Below are positions 61,747 through 64,000 of a stretch of DNA of 64,000 nt, in pieces. A program made the translations under genes and the position numbers. The DNA is taken from positions 221,646-285,645 of the forward strand of contig DIZI01000008.1 of assembly GCA_002427885.1 (NCBI GenBank). Direction: 5' to 3'. How positions within the stretch are numbered: the stretch's first letter is position 1; every line of letters begins with the position of its first letter. This stretch comes from Paludibacter sp. UBA6032. GTDB taxonomy: Bacteria; Bacteroidota; Bacteroidia; Bacteroidales; Paludibacteraceae. The notes below the pieces were generated by a model, which worked only from the letters and a program-made list of their open reading frames with translations, was not told the DNA's origin and searched no databases.

Positions 61747-61831
61747 ATTATTGGTATTTATATTTTTTATTTAAAATGTTAGATGAAAGGGCTTTGACTT
61801 CTATTATTGTAAGCAATTCTATCAACTGTTT

Positions 61832-62977
61832 TTAGTTGTTGTTGTACAATCTGCTAAGTTCAATTGCCTTTTGTGCGGCTTCACTCATCGAACTAACAGT
61901 TGGAAGATTGGTCTGTTTTAATAATTCCAGCCCTTCAGCAGCATTGGTTCCTGAAAGTCGAACTACTATCGGAATGTTAGTTGAAATAACTTCCATTGCT
62001 TTTATTAAACCTTTTGCCACATCATCACATCGTGTAATTCCACCAAAAATATTAATCATTACTGCCTTTACATTTTTGTCATTCAACAATATGTTCATGG
62101 CATCAATCACTTTTTGAGGACTTGAACTACCGCCAATGTCAAGGAAATTAGCCGGTTCACCACCATATAATTTAATCATATCCATTGTAGCCATTGCCAG
62201 TCCGGCACCATTCACCATACAACCGATATTGCCATCCAGACGTATATATGACAATCCTTTGCTATTTGCGTCAATTTCTACTAATTCATCTTCATCCGGT
62301 TCGCGCATTGCTAAAATTTCAGGTTGACGGAAAAGCGCATTATCATCAAAATTCATTTTTCCATCTATTGCCAATACTTCGTTATCCGGAGTCAATACCA
62401 ACGGATTGATTTCAGCAATAGTTGCATCAGTCTCTACGTATAGTTTATATAGTTTCTTGAAAATACTGGCTGCTTTTTGGGCTATTTTGATATCGTCAAA
62501 AAGTTGAAGAGCAATATCTCTTGCCTGAAAGTCGAGCAAACCGGTTAATGGATTGATATTAAATTTGATAATTTTCTCAGGACTAACTCTGGCAACTTCT
62601 TCAATCTCAACCCCACCTTCGGAACTGGCCATCAATGTTACGGTTTTAGTATTTCTGTCGTTGATTAATCCAACATAATACTCTTTAGTAATATCCACAG
62701 CATCAGCTACAAGTACTTTCTCAACCTTACAGCCTTTGATATCCATTCCTAATATCTGCTTTGCTGCTGCAACGGCGTCATCGACACTTCTTGCAAGTTT
62801 AACTCCACCGGCTTTTCCTCGTCCGCCTACTAAAACCTGTGCTTTTACTACTACCATACGATTTAAATCGCGTGCTGCTTTTTCTACTTCGCTAACTGTG
62901 TAGCATAATACATCTTCAGGAACCGGGATTCCGTATTTCCTGAAAAGCTGTCTGGCTTGATATTCGTGAATCTTCAT
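61832..62977 (-). CDS. sucC: Succinyl-CoA synthetase beta subunit SucC
   Basis: A 381-residue subunit with an N-terminal ATP-grasp domain (MKIHEYQARQLFRKYGIPVP, VVVKAQVLVGGRGKAGGVKL) and a C-terminal CoA-ligase domain with GCMVNGAGLAMATMD, ANFLDIGG and NIFGGITRCD. It binds the nucleotide and succinate. First gene of the sucCD operon. Confidence 0.96.
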   Translation of the reverse strand: MKIHEYQARQLFRKYGIPVPEDVLCYTVSEVEKAARDLNRMVVVKAQVLVGGRGKAGGVKLARSVDDAVAAAKQILGMDIKGCKVEKVLVADAVDITKEYYVGLINDRNTKTVTLMASSEGGVEIEEVARVSPEKIIKFNINPLTGLLDFQARDIALQLFDDIKIAQKAASIFKKLYKLYVETDATIAEINPLVLTPDNEVLAIDGKMNFDDNALFRQPEILAMREPDEDELVEIDANSKGLSYIRLDGNIGCMVNGAGLAMATMDMIKLYGGEPANFLDIGGSSSPQKVIDAMNILLNDKNVKAVMINIFGGITRCDDVAKGLIKAMEVISTNIPIVVRLSGTNAAEGLELLKQTNLPTVSSMSEAAQKAIELSRLYNNN

Positions 62978-63550
62978 TTAATTTTGTTTATATATTCTAA
63001 GTTGTATTTTGAATTAATTGTTCAGTCTGCGAAATATTATTGTGCTACAAATGAAGTCATTTTTTTTCATAAATCCAACACCATTTTAAATGTACTTAAT
63101 GTTTTCTTGAAATGATTTACTAATTAGATTAATTACAATTATCTATAATAGAGTAATTTATTTGTGATGATTGGATTGTCTTTTGATAAATGCTAATCCA
63201 TAATTCACATTAATTATTAATTTATATGAAACAATGCAATATCTAAATCAAACTCAGTTAAGCAGTATATTTAATTGTTTTATATTACTTAGCTCTCACT
63301 TTCTTTACACATATATACATATATGTATACCTCAAAATTTATTTTCAGTATTTTCAAATTCAAAATCGCCATGCTTTCTTCCATTTTTCATCATTTTCTC
63401 AATTATTTCTTCAAATTTTCCCTTTTCCACGTCTCATTTTTTATTAAAAATTCATCTGATTCAATAATAATTTCAATTTATTTTCAGTAAAAACCGATTT
63501 GCTTTCAATGGATTAGGTAAAATTTATGTTTTAAAGCAGAAATAAGTTCA
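62978..63550. other. Gene-free AT-rich region upstream of sucC
   Basis: About 570 bp with no gene that I can support. An ORF of 77 codons at 63234-63467 is low-complexity (F/S/I-rich) and looks like chance. The sucC promoter is probably near 62980-63060 but I cannot place it. Confidence 0.6.
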
Positions 63551-63557
63551 AAAAAGA

Positions 63558-63589
63558 TTTGGTTTGTAATGTAAAAGCGACTACTTTTG
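63558..63589 (+). promoter_or_regulatory. Tandem promoter P1 (TTTG-N20-TACTTTTG)
   Basis: TTTG at 63558-63561, a 20-bp spacer and TACTTTTG at 63582-63589 form a complete Bacteroidetes sigma-70 type promoter. It is followed by a second promoter of the same spacing 194 bp downstream. Confidence 0.75.
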
Positions 63590-63751
63590 CACCCGCTTTG
63601 AGAGAGAAGCACGGGTTTAGTTGACAGTTTAGAGTTGATAGTTTGCAGTTAAAAAAATGAAAGTGATTTAATCATTTTAGATTCGGATTTATTTTTTTTG
63701 AGAATTGGAAATCAGTTAAAACGAAAATACTGAATTATTTTTTTTGAGAAG

Positions 63752-63783
63752 TTTGGTAGGGTTATAAATTTGCATTATCTTTG
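63752..63783 (+). promoter_or_regulatory. Tandem promoter P2 (TTTG-N20-TATCTTTG)
   Basis: TTTG at 63752-63755, a 20-bp spacer and TATCTTTG at 63776-63783. Together with P1 it gives the double promoter usual before rRNA operons. Confidence 0.78.
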
Positions 63784-64000
63784 CAGCTCGTTTGGCCCAT
63801 AAATTTTGGGAACTGCCGCTAATGAGTGGTAGAAACAAGAAATCAAATAAAGGAAAACAAGTTATAGAATAGGGAGCTATTTTATGATCACACAAGAAGT
63901 CTTGTCAATATCATCACTGTGAAGTGACGCGATAATTATTAATTTTAAATTATTAATTATTAATTGAGAAGCATCGCTCTTTGAGAATACATGAACAACA
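63784..64000 (+). other. Structured leader with boxA-like motif, probably of an rRNA operon
   Basis: No ORF. It contains several hairpins, for example ACAAGA-AG-TCTTGT (63892-63905) and TCACT-GTGA-AGTGA near 63918, then CGCTCTTTGAGAA at 63975-63987, close to boxA (TGCTCTTTAACAA) of rRNA antitermination. In Bacteroidales a similar CTCTTTGA motif occurs just before the 16S gene. The 16S gene itself would start outside the window. Confidence 0.62.

Noticed and set aside
63234..63467. A 77-codon ORF in the gene-free region after sucC
   Set aside because: Low-complexity F/S/I residues, no recognisable motif, no promoter and AT-rich context.

Overview
The window is AT-rich chromosomal DNA from an anaerobic, nitrogen-fixing member of the Bacteroidetes, most likely order Bacteroidales and possibly Paludibacter-like (inference). 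Several things point there: a SusD-type polysaccharide utilization locus with a one-protein hybrid two-component sensor, the Bacteroidetes order of the dcw cell-wall cluster, the DUF6089-uppS-bamA-skp-skp block, a T9SS-like C-terminal tail, promoters of the TAnnTTTG type instead of TATAAT, and almost no Shine-Dalgarno sequences. No insertion sequence, prophage, CRISPR array or tRNA gene was found.

Layout. (1) 1-11.7 kb: a fructan utilization locus on the + strand. It holds the 3' end of a susD gene, a SusE/SGBP-like lipoprotein, a divergent GH32-like lipoprotein, a small secreted protein with a shared binding-like module, a second GH32 fructosidase, a sugar porter, a fructokinase, and a hybrid histidine kinase/response regulator with a periplasmic sugar-binding domain. 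Together they would capture and cut fructan at the surface, import fructose, phosphorylate it and sense it. (2) 11.7-14.4 kb: a small hypothetical gene, a GNAT gene and two tandem paralogous PlsC-like acyltransferases. (3) 14.7-31.1 kb: the dcw cluster mraZ-rsmH-ftsL-ftsI-murE-mraY-murD-ftsW-murG-murC-ftsQ-ftsA-ftsZ, then a yqeY-like gene. MraZ-type boxes lie in front of mraZ. (4) 31.2-38.4 kb, - strand: two Skp/OmpH chaperones, BamA, UppS, a DUF6089 barrel, YbeY and a fused SpmA-SpmB membrane protein.

(5) 38.7-53.3 kb: a nitrogen-fixation island. On + lies nifA, a GNAT gene, a NifX-like gene and a Nif11-like gene. On - lie two operons: nifH-nifI1-nifI2-nifD-nifK and nifE-nifN-nifB-ferredoxin-nifV-(HEPN-like gene). 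The two operons share a nearly identical 24-bp promoter element with a sigma-54-like -24 box, plus three conserved upstream blocks, which suggests joint control by NifA. The nifI genes, the long NifD and the short NifK place the enzyme in the clostridial/archaeal type (Group II/III). (6) 53.7-60 kb: an HD hydrolase, TrmO, an orphan protein, and a molybdate uptake operon (outer-membrane barrel-modA-modB-modC-mop) behind a modE-like gene and an array of dyads. It would supply Mo for the cofactor. (7) 60.2-64 kb: a lipocalin, sucD and sucC, then about 1 kb without genes. That stretch ends with two well-formed tandem promoters and a boxA-like motif and looks like the leader of an rRNA operon beginning just outside the window.

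A recurrent feature is a short palindromic repeat (core CCCCTTTAGGGG, often followed by TTAGGGG). It sits in spacers but is also translated inside NifB and NifV (as SPLGVRG) and, as a variant, in RsmH. It supplies the stop codons of mraZ and, in a degenerate form, murG.
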